Positions 7,758-14,194 of a DNA stretch of 14,194 nucleotides are shown piece after piece. The stretch is from Alphaproteobacteria bacterium (lineage in GTDB: Bacteria > Pseudomonadota > Alphaproteobacteria > JAEULC01). Location of the stretch: positions 1-14,194 of the forward strand of contig JADZDN010000272.1 of NCBI GenBank assembly GCA_020851015.1. The letters run 5' to 3'. The position numbers and the translations under genes are program-made. Every line of letters starts with the position of its first letter. The first letter of the stretch is position 1. Under the pieces are notes generated by a model that did no database searches, was not told where the DNA came from, and was given only the letters and a program-made list of their open reading frames with translations.

Positions 7758-8519
7758 TCAGTACCGCCTGAGCAGCCCGACCAGCTTGCCCTGCACCTGC
7801 ACGCGGTCGGGCCCGAAGATGCGGGTCTCGTAGACGGGGTTCGCCGGTTCGAGCGCGATCGAGCCATGCTTGCGGCGCAGGCGCTTCAGGGTGACCTCGT
7901 TGCTGTCCACCAGCGCCACGACGATGGCGCCGTTGTCGGCCGTGTCGCAGCGCTGGATGACCGCCGTGTCGCCATCGTAGATACCGGCGTCGATCATCGA
8001 ATCGCCCTCGACCGTCAGCGCGAAGTGCTCCCCGCGCGACAACAGGCTGGCCGGGATGTCGATGGAATTGGACGGGTTGTTGAGCGCCTCGATCGGCGCG
8101 CCGGCGGCGATCTTGCCCAGCAGCGGCAGGCGCACCGCGTCGGTCGGCTCTGCCGGCACCGCGGCGGCCGGCACTGCCGGCTGGAAATTGCCGCGGATGA
8201 CGTTGGGCGCGAAACCGCCGCCGGCGGACATGGGCGGCGCGGCAGGGGCCTGCGCGGCAGGCACGGCGGCGGGGCCGGCTTGCGCCGGTGCGAGGGCAGC
8301 CGTGTTCTCGGGCATACGGACCACCTCCAGCGCCCTGGCGCGGTGCGCGAGCCGGCGGATGAAGCCGCGCTCCGCCAATCCGGTGATTAGCCGGTGGATG
8401 CCGGACTTGGACCGCAGGTTCAGGGCCTCCTTCATTTCGTCGAAGGACGGCGATACGCCGGTCTGGCGCAACCGCTCCTGGATGAACATCAGAAGTTCGT
8501 ACTGCTTGCGTGTCAGCAT
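7758..8519 (-). CDS. lexA: LexA, SOS response transcriptional repressor
   Basis: LexA represses DNA-damage genes and self-cleaves when RecA filaments form. The 253-residue protein has an N-terminal winged helix-turn-helix (residues 1-65, with [11 protein letters not shown] and [15 protein letters not shown]). A long Ala/Pro linker (70-127) follows, then the S24 peptidase domain. The cleavage bond is Ala139-Gly140 ([11 protein letters not shown]), the nucleophile is Ser174 in EGDSMID, and the general base is Lys212 in EVTLKRL. E. coli LexA is 202 aa; the extra length is the linker. The ATG at 8517-8519 was chosen because family members begin [10 protein letters not shown]; a frame open upstream to 8561 adds 14 unrelated residues. 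GGAAAGAG about 10 bases upstream can serve as ribosome site. Its promoter carries two SOS boxes, so autoregulation is strongly implied. Confidence 0.98.
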   Translation of the reverse strand: MLTRKQYELLMFIQERLRQTGVSPSFDEMKEALNLRSKSGIHRLITGLAERGFIRRLAHRARALEVVRMPENTAALAPAQAGPAAVPAAQAPAAPPMSAGGGFAPNVIRGNFQPAVPAAAVPAEPTDAVRLPLLGKIAAGAPIEALNNPSNSIDIPASLLSRGEHFALTVEGDSMIDAGIYDGDTAVIQRCDTADNGAIVVALVDSNEVTLKRLRRKHGSIALEPANPVYETRIFGPDRVQVQGKLVGLLRRY

Positions 8520-8572
8520 GTTCCGGCATCTCTTTCCACGGGAACTGCCGAGGAGCGGCACCCCAACATCTA

Positions 8573-8587
8573 GAACAAAACCTAAAC
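8573..8587 (-). promoter_or_regulatory. Second, near-perfect LexA operator
   Basis: On the minus strand this reads GTTTAGGTTTTGTTC, that is GTTT-N7-GTTC, one base from the alphaproteobacterial SOS box GTTC-N7-GTTC. It sits just downstream of the predicted lexA transcription start, 25 bases from the perfect box (centre to centre), about 2.4 helical turns. Two operators in front of lexA would allow graded or cooperative autorepression. Confidence 0.6.
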
Positions 8588-8597
8588 GGACGCGCTT

Positions 8598-8612
8598 GTT
8601 CTAGTTTGGTTC
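8598..8612. promoter_or_regulatory. Perfect LexA operator (SOS box GTTC-N7-GTTC)
   Basis: GTTCTAGTTTGGTTC at 8598-8612 fits the alphaproteobacterial LexA consensus GTTC-N7-GTTC exactly. One half-site overlaps the -10 box of the lexA promoter and the rest lies in the spacer, so bound LexA would block RNA polymerase. It is also 88 bases upstream of the divergent coiled-coil gene, which may share the control. Confidence 0.85.
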
Positions 8613-8626
8613 CGGCGACAGGTCAA
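8598..8626 (-). promoter_or_regulatory. lexA promoter
   Basis: On the minus strand TTGACC (8621-8626, five of six) and TAGAAC (8598-8603, four of six) are separated by exactly 17 bases. The predicted start is near 8591, giving a leader of about 70 bases. Its overlap with the perfect SOS box strengthens the call. Confidence 0.7.
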
Positions 8627-8645
8627 GCATGAATTTCAACAAGCT

Positions 8646-8664
8646 GGATATAGGCCCGGATATA
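8646..8664 (+). repeat. Short direct repeat GGATATA, 12-bp period
   Basis: GGATATA occurs at 8646-8652 and again at 8658-8664, one and a bit helical turns apart, 36 bases upstream of the exported coiled-coil gene. Such spacing is compatible with a two-half-site activator or repressor, or with -10-like elements for this gene. No specific factor is recognised. Confidence 0.3.
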
Positions 8665-8699
8665 CCGGCCCTTAACGCCCGGACGCGCAGGATGCGCGG

Positions 8700-9260
8700 A
8701 TGCGGTTTGGCAAAGGTATTTTGCTGGGATTCCTGCTGGCGTTCGGGGCCGGATCGGCGGCCTTTGCCCAGGCGCAGCCGGTAGCGGCAAGCCCGGCCGC
8801 CCGCGGCGGCAGCGATTTCCGCGCGGCCTTCCGCGCCCAGATCGAGGACGAACTGACGCAGTTGCGGCCGCGGCTGAAGCTTGTGGAGGAAGATGCGCGC
8901 CAACAGGCCGAAAAGTACAAGGAGATGGCCGCCAGCAAGGCCGAGATGGCCCACAAGTCCCAGGAGAAGACCCAGGCGGCGCGCGCCCGCGCCGACGCCG
9001 CGGCGGCCAAGAAGGGCTATGCGCCCAAGCTGCCCGGCAAGGCAGGCGGGGCGGGCGCCGCCAAGAAGCCCGGCGCGACCGATGCCAAGGCCGAGGGTGG
9101 CGACAAGGCCAAGAGCGGCGATGCCGGCGGCGGAGCAGCGGCGCCGAAGAAGGTTGATCCCGTGCTGACCCAGCAATACGTGGTCATGAGCCTGCGCGAC
9201 CAGGTGCGCCAGCTCCGCGACCGCATCATGTATCTCGAAGGCCTACTGGCGAAGCTTTAG
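8700..9260 (+). CDS. Exported Ala/Lys-rich coiled-coil protein, function unknown
   Basis: This 186-residue protein begins with a signal peptide (MRFGKGILLGFLLAFGAGSA) and a signal peptidase I site at about AFA-QA (residues 22-24), so it is probably periplasmic. Residues about 38-100 are charged and heptad-like (IEDELTQLRPRLKLVEEDAR, then KYKEMAASKAEMAHKSQEK). A Gly/Ala/Lys/Pro low-complexity segment follows (about 100-150), and a short terminal helix with its own heptads ends the protein (SLRDQVRQLRDRIMYLEGLL). The design of two coiled-coil helices joined by a flexible linker suggests a structural or scaffold role, but no family is recognised. AGGA lies about eight bases before the ATG. It is divergent from lexA across the SOS box and convergent with the antitoxin gene, which ends only 11 bases away. 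Codon use is that of the surrounding genes. Confidence 0.75.
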   Translation: MRFGKGILLGFLLAFGAGSAAFAQAQPVAASPAARGGSDFRAAFRAQIEDELTQLRPRLKLVEEDARQQAEKYKEMAASKAEMAHKSQEKTQAARARADAAAAKKGYAPKLPGKAGGAGAAKKPGATDAKAEGGDKAKSGDAGGGAAAPKKVDPVLTQQYVVMSLRDQVRQLRDRIMYLEGLLAKL

Positions 9261-9271
9261 GCAGGCCAGGG

Positions 9272-9532
9272 CTACGCCCGCTTGCGCGGTTGGACCGCGA
9301 CTTCGAGCGCTTGCCGGATGAATCGCTGATACGGAACCCCGGCCTTCGCAGCCGACGTCTTGACAGCCTGCAAAAGCGGCTTCGGCAGACGCATGTTGAC
9401 GCGTTCGGTCTTGGGCTGGAACTCGAAACGCATCCGTTTCATTTCGGAAAGGTCGTATTGCGTGAGATCGGTGTCGGCAACAAATGCTTCCGCCTCACTA
9501 TCGCTTCGCAGCCTTGGCAGCTTCTTTTTCAT
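9272..9532 (-). CDS. brnA: BrnA/CopG-type ribbon-helix-helix antitoxin
   Basis: The 86-residue protein starts MKKKLPRLRSDSEAEAF and carries the segment DLTQYDLSEMKRMRFEFQPK followed by a ribbon-helix-helix domain (about residues 44-80: ERVNMRLPKPLLQAVKTSA, then GVPYQRFIRQALE). This is the layout of antitoxins partnered with BrnT-like ribonuclease toxins: the C-terminal DNA-binding domain represses the operon, and the N-terminal part neutralises the toxin. I chose the ATG at 9530-9532, preceded by AAGGAAG nine bases upstream, over one seven codons earlier. The start overlaps the 3' end of the toxin gene by 35 bases, the translational coupling expected in this family. The antitoxin frame is intact, although the toxin next to it is broken. 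Confidence 0.88.
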   Translation of the reverse strand: MKKKLPRLRSDSEAEAFVADTDLTQYDLSEMKRMRFEFQPKTERVNMRLPKPLLQAVKTSAAKAGVPYQRFIRQALEVAVQPRKRA

Positions 9533-9811
9533 AGTGACGCACTTCCTTCGCATGCATGTAGCGGGCGCTGATCGGCCGTATCAACCGCGTGGCGCCACGC
9601 CGGCGTAGCGTGAACACGACCAGGACATGCCGACCTTCGATGGTCTGTCCTATAGCCTTGAACCGCGTTTCCGTTCGCGAGTGGGACGGATCGGCATCAC
9701 GTCAATCTCGCGCTGAAAGACCGATTCTATCGCTTCGAGCGATACGCCGTGCTTCTGGCACTTGTTCCGGTTCGCTTCATCCCATTCAAAGCCGACAACC
9801 TGAATCGCCAT
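9498..9811 (-). pseudogene. brnT: BrnT-family ribonuclease toxin, frameshifted
   Basis: Frame one runs from the ATG at 9811 through MAIQVVGFEWDEANRNKCQK and GVSLEAIESVFQREIDVMP, then leaves the family pattern and stops at 9650 (53 residues). Read in the next frame from about 9696, the minus strand continues the BrnT fold: DPSHSRTETRFKAIGQT, then EGRHVLVVFTLRRR and RLIRPISARYMHAKEVRHYE, ending at a TAG at 9498-9500. The total of 314 bases is one short of 105 codons, so a single lost base near 9691-9698 (a CCC reduced to CC before GATCCG) explains it. BrnT toxins are RelE-like ribonucleases that act on mRNA in the cytoplasm. The break removes the second half, including conserved Arg and Tyr residues, so no active toxin is expected. 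A sequencing or assembly error is the alternative. Confidence 0.88.
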
Positions 9812-9825
9812 TCTTAACGATGACC

Positions 9826-9849
9826 TATGTACATACAATTGTCAATATA
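9826..9849 (-). promoter_or_regulatory. AT-rich palindromic operator/promoter region of the brnTA locus
   Basis: TATGTACATA (9826-9835) is a perfect 10-bp palindrome, directly followed by ACAATTGT (9835-9842), an 8-bp palindrome. TTGACA reads on the minus strand at 9840-9845, but no good -10 box stands at 16-18 bases, so its use as a -35 is doubtful. Symmetric AT-rich sites 15-40 bases before the toxin start suit autoregulation by the ribbon-helix-helix antitoxin. Confidence 0.45.
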
Positions 9850-9898
9850 CTCGCAGACAGGCGTCTCGCGATTGCGATCAGCGGCTACAGCCCGGGGG

Positions 9899-11113
9899 CT
9901 AAATTCCCGCCGGGCCGGCGGGGAAGGGGACGATCTCCACGCGGTCGCCCGCCTTGGCGGCCGGCGCCCGCGGGGCGCGCACCACCAGGCAGTCGGCATG
10001 GGCGAGCGTCGCCAGCATCGAGCTGTCCTGCCGGTCGTACGGCGTCGCGAGCAGCGATCCGTCCGATCCGTACGCGAGGGTTGCCCGCAGGTAGTCCTGG
10101 CGCCCGTCATTGGCGTCGAGGGCGCGCGCGAGCAGGGCGGTGCGCGCCGGTCCGCGCAAGGGCTGAAGGCCCTGCATCTTCTCCAGCGCCGGCACCAGGA
10201 AGATCGTAGAGCAGACCAGCGTCGACACCGGGTTGCCAGGCAGGCCCAGCATCGGCACGCCGTGGATGCGGCCGAAGATCAGCGGCTTGCCCGGGCGCAT
10301 CGCGATCTTCCAAAAGTCGATGTCGAGCCCGGCCTCGCCCAGCACCTCGCGGATCAGGTCGTGCTCGCCGACCGACGCGCCGCCGGTGGTGACCAGCATG
10401 TCCGCGCCGCGCGCCCCGGCGGCCATCGCGGTCAGCGCGTCGCGGTTGTCGGCGGCGATGCCGAGGTCGATCGGCTCGCCCCCCACGGCCGTGATCGCGG
10501 CGGCGAGCGACAGCCCGTTCGAGCAGACGATCTGGCTGCGGCCGATCGGCGTGCCCGGCATCACGACCTCGTCGCCGGTGGCCAGGATCGCCACGCGGGG
10601 ACGGCGATGCACCTTGAGCCAGGGGACATTCATGGCCGCCGCCAAGCCGATGTCGCGGGCGGTCAGCCGCCGGCCGGCCCGGATGCCCACATCGCCGGCG
10701 CGGAAGTCGAGCCCGGCCGGGCGGATGTATCGGCCGACGGGGACCGATTCCTTCACGGTCACCTTGCCGGGGGACGCCTCGGTATCCTCCTGGATCACGA
10801 TCGCATCGGCCCCGTCCGGCACCGGGGCGCCGGTGAAGATGCGGACGGCCTCGCCCGGGCTCAGGCGCCGGTCGAAGGCCGCACCGGCCGGCACGGCCCC
10901 AGCGACAGCCAGGGTGGCGGGTACGGTGGCGACATCGGCCGCCCGCACCGCGTAGCCGTCCATCGCGGACACGGCGGCCGGGGGCTGCGTCACCCGGGCA
11001 ACGACATCCTCCGCCAGCACGCGTCCCAGCGCTTGCGAAACGGCAAGCTGCTCGGCCGACAGGACCGCTATGCCGGCGAGGATACGTTGGCGCGCTTCTT
11101 CAACTGAAATCAT
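9899..11113 (-). CDS. moeA: Molybdopterin molybdotransferase MoeA
   Basis: MoeA inserts molybdate into adenylylated molybdopterin, the last step of basic molybdenum cofactor synthesis in the cytoplasm. The 404-residue protein matches E. coli MoeA (411 aa) in length and motif order: SAMDGYAV (49-56), [14 protein letters not shown] (93-106), ILATGDEVV (176-184), [11 protein letters not shown] (242-252), MRPGKPL (272-278) and LPGNPVS (291-297). The C-terminal domain IV region follows. The ATG overlaps the moaC stop as ATGA, so it is translationally coupled and is the last gene of the trpGDC-moaC-moeA operon. No clear terminator is seen in the 57 bases between its stop and the predicted brnTA operator. 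Confidence 0.97.
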   Translation of the reverse strand: MISVEEARQRILAGIAVLSAEQLAVSQALGRVLAEDVVARVTQPPAAVSAMDGYAVRAADVATVPATLAVAGAVPAGAAFDRRLSPGEAVRIFTGAPVPDGADAIVIQEDTEASPGKVTVKESVPVGRYIRPAGLDFRAGDVGIRAGRRLTARDIGLAAAMNVPWLKVHRRPRVAILATGDEVVMPGTPIGRSQIVCSNGLSLAAAITAVGGEPIDLGIAADNRDALTAMAAGARGADMLVTTGGASVGEHDLIREVLGEAGLDIDFWKIAMRPGKPLIFGRIHGVPMLGLPGNPVSTLVCSTIFLVPALEKMQGLQPLRGPARTALLARALDANDGRQDYLRATLAYGSDGSLLATPYDRQDSSMLATLAHADCLVVRAPRAPAAKAGDRVEIVPFPAGPAGI

Positions 11114-11592
11114 GGCTTCGAACCGTAGACGTCAGATTTTCCACCGGATTTATAGCTTAATTTAACATTCGAGATGAGCATGCCGCGGTCCACCGCCTTG
11201 CACATGTCATAGACCGTGAGGGCAGCGACCGAAACCGCTGTCATTGCTTCCATTTCGACCCCGGTCCGGCCCGTAATCCGGCAGGTCGCCCGGATATCGA
11301 CGGCGTGGCGCGCTTCGTCCAGCGTGAGGTCGACCGCGACCGAGGTGAGGGCGAGGGGATGGCAGAGTGGAATCAGGTCGGGGGTACGCTTGGCGGCCAT
11401 GATCCCGGCCAGCCGGGCGACGGCCAGCACGTCGCCCTTTTTCATCTGCCCCTCGCGGATCAGGCGCAGGGTTTCGGGCTGCATGACGACGGAGCCCTCG
11501 GCGACAGCCACCCGGTCGGTCTCGGCCTTGCCCGAGACGTCGACCATGACGGCCCGCCCCTCGGCGTCGAAATGGGTGAAACCGGACGACAA
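11110..11592 (-). CDS. moaC: Cyclic pyranopterin monophosphate synthase MoaC, TTG start
   Basis: MoaC converts 3',8-cyclo-7,8-dihydro-GTP (the MoaA product) to cyclic pyranopterin monophosphate in molybdenum cofactor synthesis. The 160-residue length equals the E. coli protein (161 aa). Motifs are complete: [12 protein letters not shown] (16-27), [13 protein letters not shown] (68-80), [20 protein letters not shown] (107-126), YDMCKAVD (128-135) with the catalytic Asp129/Lys132 pair, and SGGKSD near the end. The start is a TTG at 11590-11592, four bases after the trpC stop. The family alignment needs the [18 protein letters not shown] segment, and no ATG or GTG lies there; the first ATG (11547) would cut 15 conserved residues. 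It overlaps moeA by four bases. MoaA, MoaB, MoaD and MoaE are not in the window. Confidence 0.95.
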   Translation of the reverse strand: MSSGFTHFDAEGRAVMVDVSGKAETDRVAVAEGSVVMQPETLRLIREGQMKKGDVLAVARLAGIMAAKRTPDLIPLCHPLALTSVAVDLTLDEARHAVDIRATCRITGRTGVEMEAMTAVSVAALTVYDMCKAVDRGMLISNVKLSYKSGGKSDVYGSKP

Positions 11593-11596
11593 GGAT

Positions 11597-12424
11597 CTAG
11601 CCCGCCGCCGCGTGCTGCCTCGGCGCCGAGCCGGGCTGGGCAAGCAGCGCCCTTGTGGCGGCGGCGACATCCTTCTGGCGCATCAGCGATTCGCCCACCA
11701 GGAAGCAGCGCGCGCCGACGCGGGCCATCCGCTCCAGGTCGGCCGGCGCGCCAAGCCCGCTCTCGGCCACCAGCAATCGGTCGTCGGGCACCAGCGGCGC
11801 CAGGGCCTCGGTGGTGGCCAGATCGACGGCGAGCGTCTTCAGGTTGCGGTTGTTGATGCCGATCAGGCCCGATTTCAAGCGCAGCGCCCGGTCCAGCTCC
11901 GGCCGGTCATGCACCTCGATCAGCGCATCCATGCCCAGCGCCGCGGCCTGGGCGACGAGTTCGGCGGCCAGCGCGTCGTCGACCGCCGCCATGATCACCA
12001 GGATGCAGTCGGCGCCGAGCGCGCGCGATTCCGCGACCTGATAGGGCTCGACCATGAAGTCCTTGCGCAGCACCGGCAGGTCGACCGCGGCGCGCGCCTG
12101 CTGGAGGAACGTGTCGTCGCCCTGGAAATAGGGCTGGTCGGTGAGCACCGACAGGCAGGTCGCTCCGCCGGCCTTATAGGCGCGCGCGAGATCCATCGGC
12201 TGGAAGTCGGCGCGGATCAGGCCCTTGCTGGGCGAGGCCTTCTTGATCTCGGCGATCAGCCCGTAGCGTCCCTCGGCGATGGCCTGGCGGAGCGCGCGCG
12301 CGAAGCCGCGCGGCGGCGCCAGCGCGGCGGCCTGCTGGCGCAGCAGATGCTCGGGCATCTCTTCCTTGCGTTGGGCGACATGCCGGCGCTTATCGTCGCA
12401 GATCCGGGCGAGCGTATCGCTCAT
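11597..12424 (-). CDS. trpC: Indole-3-glycerol phosphate synthase
   Basis: TrpC closes the indole ring of carboxyphenylaminodeoxyribulose phosphate to give indole-3-glycerol phosphate in tryptophan synthesis. The 275-residue single-domain TIM barrel carries the family blocks in order: [12 protein letters not shown] (catalytic Lys), [16 protein letters not shown] (catalytic Glu), [15 protein letters not shown] and [10 protein letters not shown]. There is no fused TrpF domain, unlike E. coli. The ATG at 12422-12424 overlaps the trpD stop as ATGA. It ends with a short Ala/Gly/His tail not seen in most relatives. The moaC start is four bases downstream. Confidence 0.98.
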   Translation of the reverse strand: MSDTLARICDDKRRHVAQRKEEMPEHLLRQQAAALAPPRGFARALRQAIAEGRYGLIAEIKKASPSKGLIRADFQPMDLARAYKAGGATCLSVLTDQPYFQGDDTFLQQARAAVDLPVLRKDFMVEPYQVAESRALGADCILVIMAAVDDALAAELVAQAAALGMDALIEVHDRPELDRALRLKSGLIGINNRNLKTLAVDLATTEALAPLVPDDRLLVAESGLGAPADLERMARVGARCFLVGESLMRQKDVAAATRALLAQPGSAPRQHAAAG

Positions 12425-13479
12425 GACGCGGCCGCTCCCGCCATCTCGGGCGCCGGGCTGTTGGTGATCGCGACCAGCTTCTCCAGCGCGGCGGCGGCCT
12501 TGCCGCGGTCGATCGACTGCGCGGCCATGGCGACGCCGTCCTTCAGGTCCTTCGCCTTGCCGGCGACCAGCAGCGCCGCGCCGGCGTTGTAGAGCACGAC
12601 GTCGCGCAGCGGCCCGCGCTCGCCGGTGAACATCGAGCGGATGCGCAGCGCATTGGCCGCGCCGTCGCCGCCCTTCAAGTCGTCGGCCTTGGCGCGGCCC
12701 AGGCCCGCTTCCTCGGGCGTCACTTCGAACGTGGTCACCTTGCCGCCGTCGAGCGCCGCCACGTAGGAGGGGCCGGTCAAGGTCAGCTCGTCCATGCCGT
12801 CCGAGCCGTGCACCACCCAGGCGCGCTCCGAGCCGAGCTTGGCCAGGGTCTTCGCCATCGGCTCGATCCATTGCCGCCCGAAGGCGCCGACGAGCTGGCG
12901 CTTGACGAAGGCGGGGTTGGTGAGCGGCCCCAGGATGTTGAACACCGTGCGCGTGCCGAGTTCGACCCGCGCGCCGCCGACATGACGCATCGCGCCGTGG
13001 TGCCGGGGCGCCATCATGAAGCCGACGCCGGCCTCGCGGATCGCGCGCGCGACCAGCGCGAAGTCGCAGTCGATGTTGATGCCGAGCGCCGTCAGCACGT
13101 CGGCCGCGCCCGACTTCGACGACACGGCCCGGGTGGCGTGCTTGGCGACCGGCACGCCGCAGCCCGCGACGCCCAGCGCGGCGGTGGTCGAGATATTGAA
13201 CGTGCCCGCGCCGTCGCCGCCGGTGCCGACCACGTCGATCGCCCCGGCCGGCGCTTCGATGCGGATGGCCTTGGCGCGCATCGTGCGCGCGGCGCCGGCG
13301 ATCTCGTCCACCGTCTCGCCGCGCACGCGCAGCGCCATCAGGAAGCCGCCCATCTGCGCCGGCGTGGCATTGCCCGACATCATGATGTCGAAGGCTTCCT
13401 CGGCCTGCGCCTCGGTCAGGGACTTGCCGGTCGCGACCACGCCGAGCAGCGCCTTCAGGTCGGTCATGTCGCGGCTCAT
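12421..13479 (-). CDS. trpD: Anthranilate phosphoribosyltransferase
   Basis: TrpD transfers phosphoribose from PRPP to anthranilate. The 352-residue protein has the N-terminal helical domain, then [16 protein letters not shown] (83-98, pyrophosphate loop) and [19 protein letters not shown] (111-129), which binds PRPP with Mg. The anthranilate-site Arg region follows around [13 protein letters not shown]. The start is set at the ATG 13477-13479, five bases after the trpG stop. A second in-frame ATG four codons later (13467) would give 348 residues and cannot be excluded; neither has a strong Shine-Dalgarno, and coupling to trpG is likely. Its last base pairs overlap trpC. It is not fused to trpG, unlike the enteric TrpGD fusion. 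Confidence 0.97.
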   Translation of the reverse strand: MSRDMTDLKALLGVVATGKSLTEAQAEEAFDIMMSGNATPAQMGGFLMALRVRGETVDEIAGAARTMRAKAIRIEAPAGAIDVVGTGGDGAGTFNISTTAALGVAGCGVPVAKHATRAVSSKSGAADVLTALGINIDCDFALVARAIREAGVGFMMAPRHHGAMRHVGGARVELGTRTVFNILGPLTNPAFVKRQLVGAFGRQWIEPMAKTLAKLGSERAWVVHGSDGMDELTLTGPSYVAALDGGKVTTFEVTPEEAGLGRAKADDLKGGDGAANALRIRSMFTGERGPLRDVVLYNAGAALLVAGKAKDLKDGVAMAAQSIDRGKAAAALEKLVAITNSPAPEMAGAAAS

Positions 13480-13484
13480 GGCGT

Positions 13485-14072
13485 TCAGGCGGTCCCGAAC
13501 TGCCGCGCCAGGGCCAGGAAGTTGCCGAGCAGCTTGTGGCCGTGCTCGGACGCGATGCTCTCGGGATGGAACTGCACGCCGAACATCGGCAGTTCCCTGT
13601 GCGCCAGGCCCATCACGAGTCCGTCCGCGGTTTCCGCCGTGACCGACAGTTCCTCGGGCAGGCTGTCGCGCTCGACCACCAGCGAGTGGTAGCGCGTCGC
13701 CTCGAACGGGGTGGGAATGTCGGCGAACACGTCGCTGCCGCGATGGCGCACCGGGCTCAGCTTGCCGTGCATCGGCATTGGGCCGCGCACGACCTTGCTG
13801 CCGAACGCCTGGCCGATCGCCTGGTGGCCCAGGCACACGCCCAGCACCGGCATCCGCGCATCGGCGGCCTTGCCGATCAGGTCGAGGCAGATGCCGGCGC
13901 GGTCCGGGTCGCAGGGGCCGGGCGAGATCACGATGCCCTGCGGGCGCATCGCCATGGCCTCGTCGGCCGTCAGCGTATCGTTGCGGCGCACGACGACATC
14001 GGCCCCAAGCTCGCCCAGGTAGTGGACGAGGTTGTAGGTGAAGCTGTCGTAGTTATCGATCAACAGATACAT
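13485..14072 (-). CDS. trpG: Anthranilate synthase glutamine amidotransferase subunit
   Basis: TrpG supplies ammonia from glutamine to TrpE for anthranilate formation. The 195-residue class I glutamine amidotransferase starts [20 protein letters not shown]. The nucleophile is Cys80 ([14 protein letters not shown]), and His169 and Glu171 (VQFHPES) complete the triad. The frame stays open for 38 more codons upstream, but those residues are Arg/Ala rich and outside the family, so the ATG 14070-14072 is used. In many bacteria the same subunit also serves p-aminobenzoate synthase (PabA); the trpD-trpC context favours tryptophan. TrpE is not inside the window; it may lie further right or elsewhere. 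Confidence 0.97.
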   Translation of the reverse strand: MYLLIDNYDSFTYNLVHYLGELGADVVVRRNDTLTADEAMAMRPQGIVISPGPCDPDRAGICLDLIGKAADARMPVLGVCLGHQAIGQAFGSKVVRGPMPMHGKLSPVRHRGSDVFADIPTPFEATRYHSLVVERDSLPEELSVTAETADGLVMGLAHRELPMFGVQFHPESIASEHGHKLLGNFLALARQFGTA

Positions 14073-14112
14073 CGCCGCCGCCCGCATTCGCCCCTTTGCG
14101 CCCCTCGCGCGG

Positions 14113-14141
14113 GTTATAGCAGGCCCCGCCGGGGCAAGGAA
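14113..14141 (-). promoter_or_regulatory. Candidate extended -10 promoter of the trp-moa operon
   Basis: On the minus strand TGC-TATAAC (-10 TATAAC at 14113-14118, five of six, with an upstream TG) stands 17 bases after TTCCTT (14136-14141, three of six). The spacer holds a small inverted repeat GCCCC-GGC-GGGGC (14123-14135), which may be an operator or the end of an upstream terminator. The predicted leader of about 35 bases before trpG has no visible Trp-rich peptide, so attenuation is not supported. Confidence 0.4.
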
Positions 14142-14194
14142 GGATGCCCGCCCGCGCCGCCGCGGCGCCGGAACCCCGGTTGCCAAGCCCCACG

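Noticed and set aside
5284..7833. 849-codon open frame on + overlapping comEC in another frame
   Set aside because: Arg/Gly/Ala-rich product with no domain, while the frame starting at 5414 has a clean ribosome site and ComEC motifs.
9840..9845. TTGACA as -35 of the brnTA promoter
   Set aside because: A perfect -35 hexamer, but at 16-18 bases downstream only CATCGT-like sequences occur and they abut the start codon, so no usable -10 pairs with it.
9827..11107. 426-codon open frame on + opposite moeA
   Set aside because: Antisense shadow of a full-length MoeA with every family motif; no motif of its own.
11216..12592. 458-codon open frame on + opposite moaC, trpC and part of trpD
   Set aside because: It spans the complement of three genes in a conserved operon, which no real gene would do here; no family recognised.
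12425..12871. N-terminal extension of trpC, open to 12871 on -
   Set aside because: It overlaps the trpD coding sequence in another frame and is Arg/Gly-rich. The ATGA junction at 12421-12424 gives the proper start.
14073..14194. Trp leader peptide or attenuator before trpG
   Set aside because: No short open frame with tandem Trp codons and no competing hairpins are visible; only a 5-bp stem at 14123-14135.
1..14194. CRISPR array, tRNA, rRNA, insertion sequence or phage attachment site
   Set aside because: I saw no regularly spaced repeats, no cloverleaf or rRNA-like stretch, no transposase and no flanking duplications.

Overview
This window is from the chromosome of a high-GC alphaproteobacterium. 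The evidence is gene order plus protein character. The sequence carries trpG-trpD-trpC-moaC-moeA, lexA, comEC, gltX and gltA, a neighbourhood typical of Alphaproteobacteria. The lexA promoter carries the alphaproteobacterial SOS box type GTTC-N7-GTTC. Codon use and the Ala/Arg-rich proteins suggest Rhodospirillales or a relative, but the genus cannot be fixed from what is visible.

Layout, left to right. Positions 1-159 hold the 3' end of a fabH-type ketoacyl-ACP synthase III gene on +. A small GlsB/YeaQ-family membrane protein follows on - (176-463). Then come gltA (citrate synthase, 603-1946, -) with its own terminator, promoter and a palindrome at the predicted transcription start, and gltX (glutamyl-tRNA synthetase, 2044-3444, -). 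An unusually AT-rich divergent intergenic region (3445-3742) carries a perfect DnaA-box consensus. A large uncharacterised lipoprotein gene (3743-5221, +) ends in a strong 19-bp hairpin and is followed by comEC (5414-7606, +). Converging on comEC is lexA (7758-8519, -), whose promoter is overlapped by one perfect SOS box, with a second near-perfect box just downstream. Divergent from lexA is an unrecognised exported coiled-coil protein (8700-9260, +).

Next is a BrnT/BrnA-type toxin-antitoxin locus on - (9272-9811). The antitoxin is intact, but the toxin reading frame is broken by an apparent one-base deletion. The right third (9899-14072, -) is one tight operon transcribed right to left: trpG, trpD, trpC, moaC, moeA. 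Its genes are separated by 5 nt or less or overlap as ATGA. It joins tryptophan synthesis (anthranilate to indole-3-glycerol phosphate) to molybdenum cofactor synthesis.

No new defence system, CRISPR array, insertion sequence, tRNA or rRNA was found. The items most worth a second look are the broken toxin beside a healthy antitoxin, the lipoprotein and the exported coiled-coil protein that interrupt an otherwise conserved housekeeping block, and the operator-like palindromes in front of gltA and the toxin-antitoxin pair.
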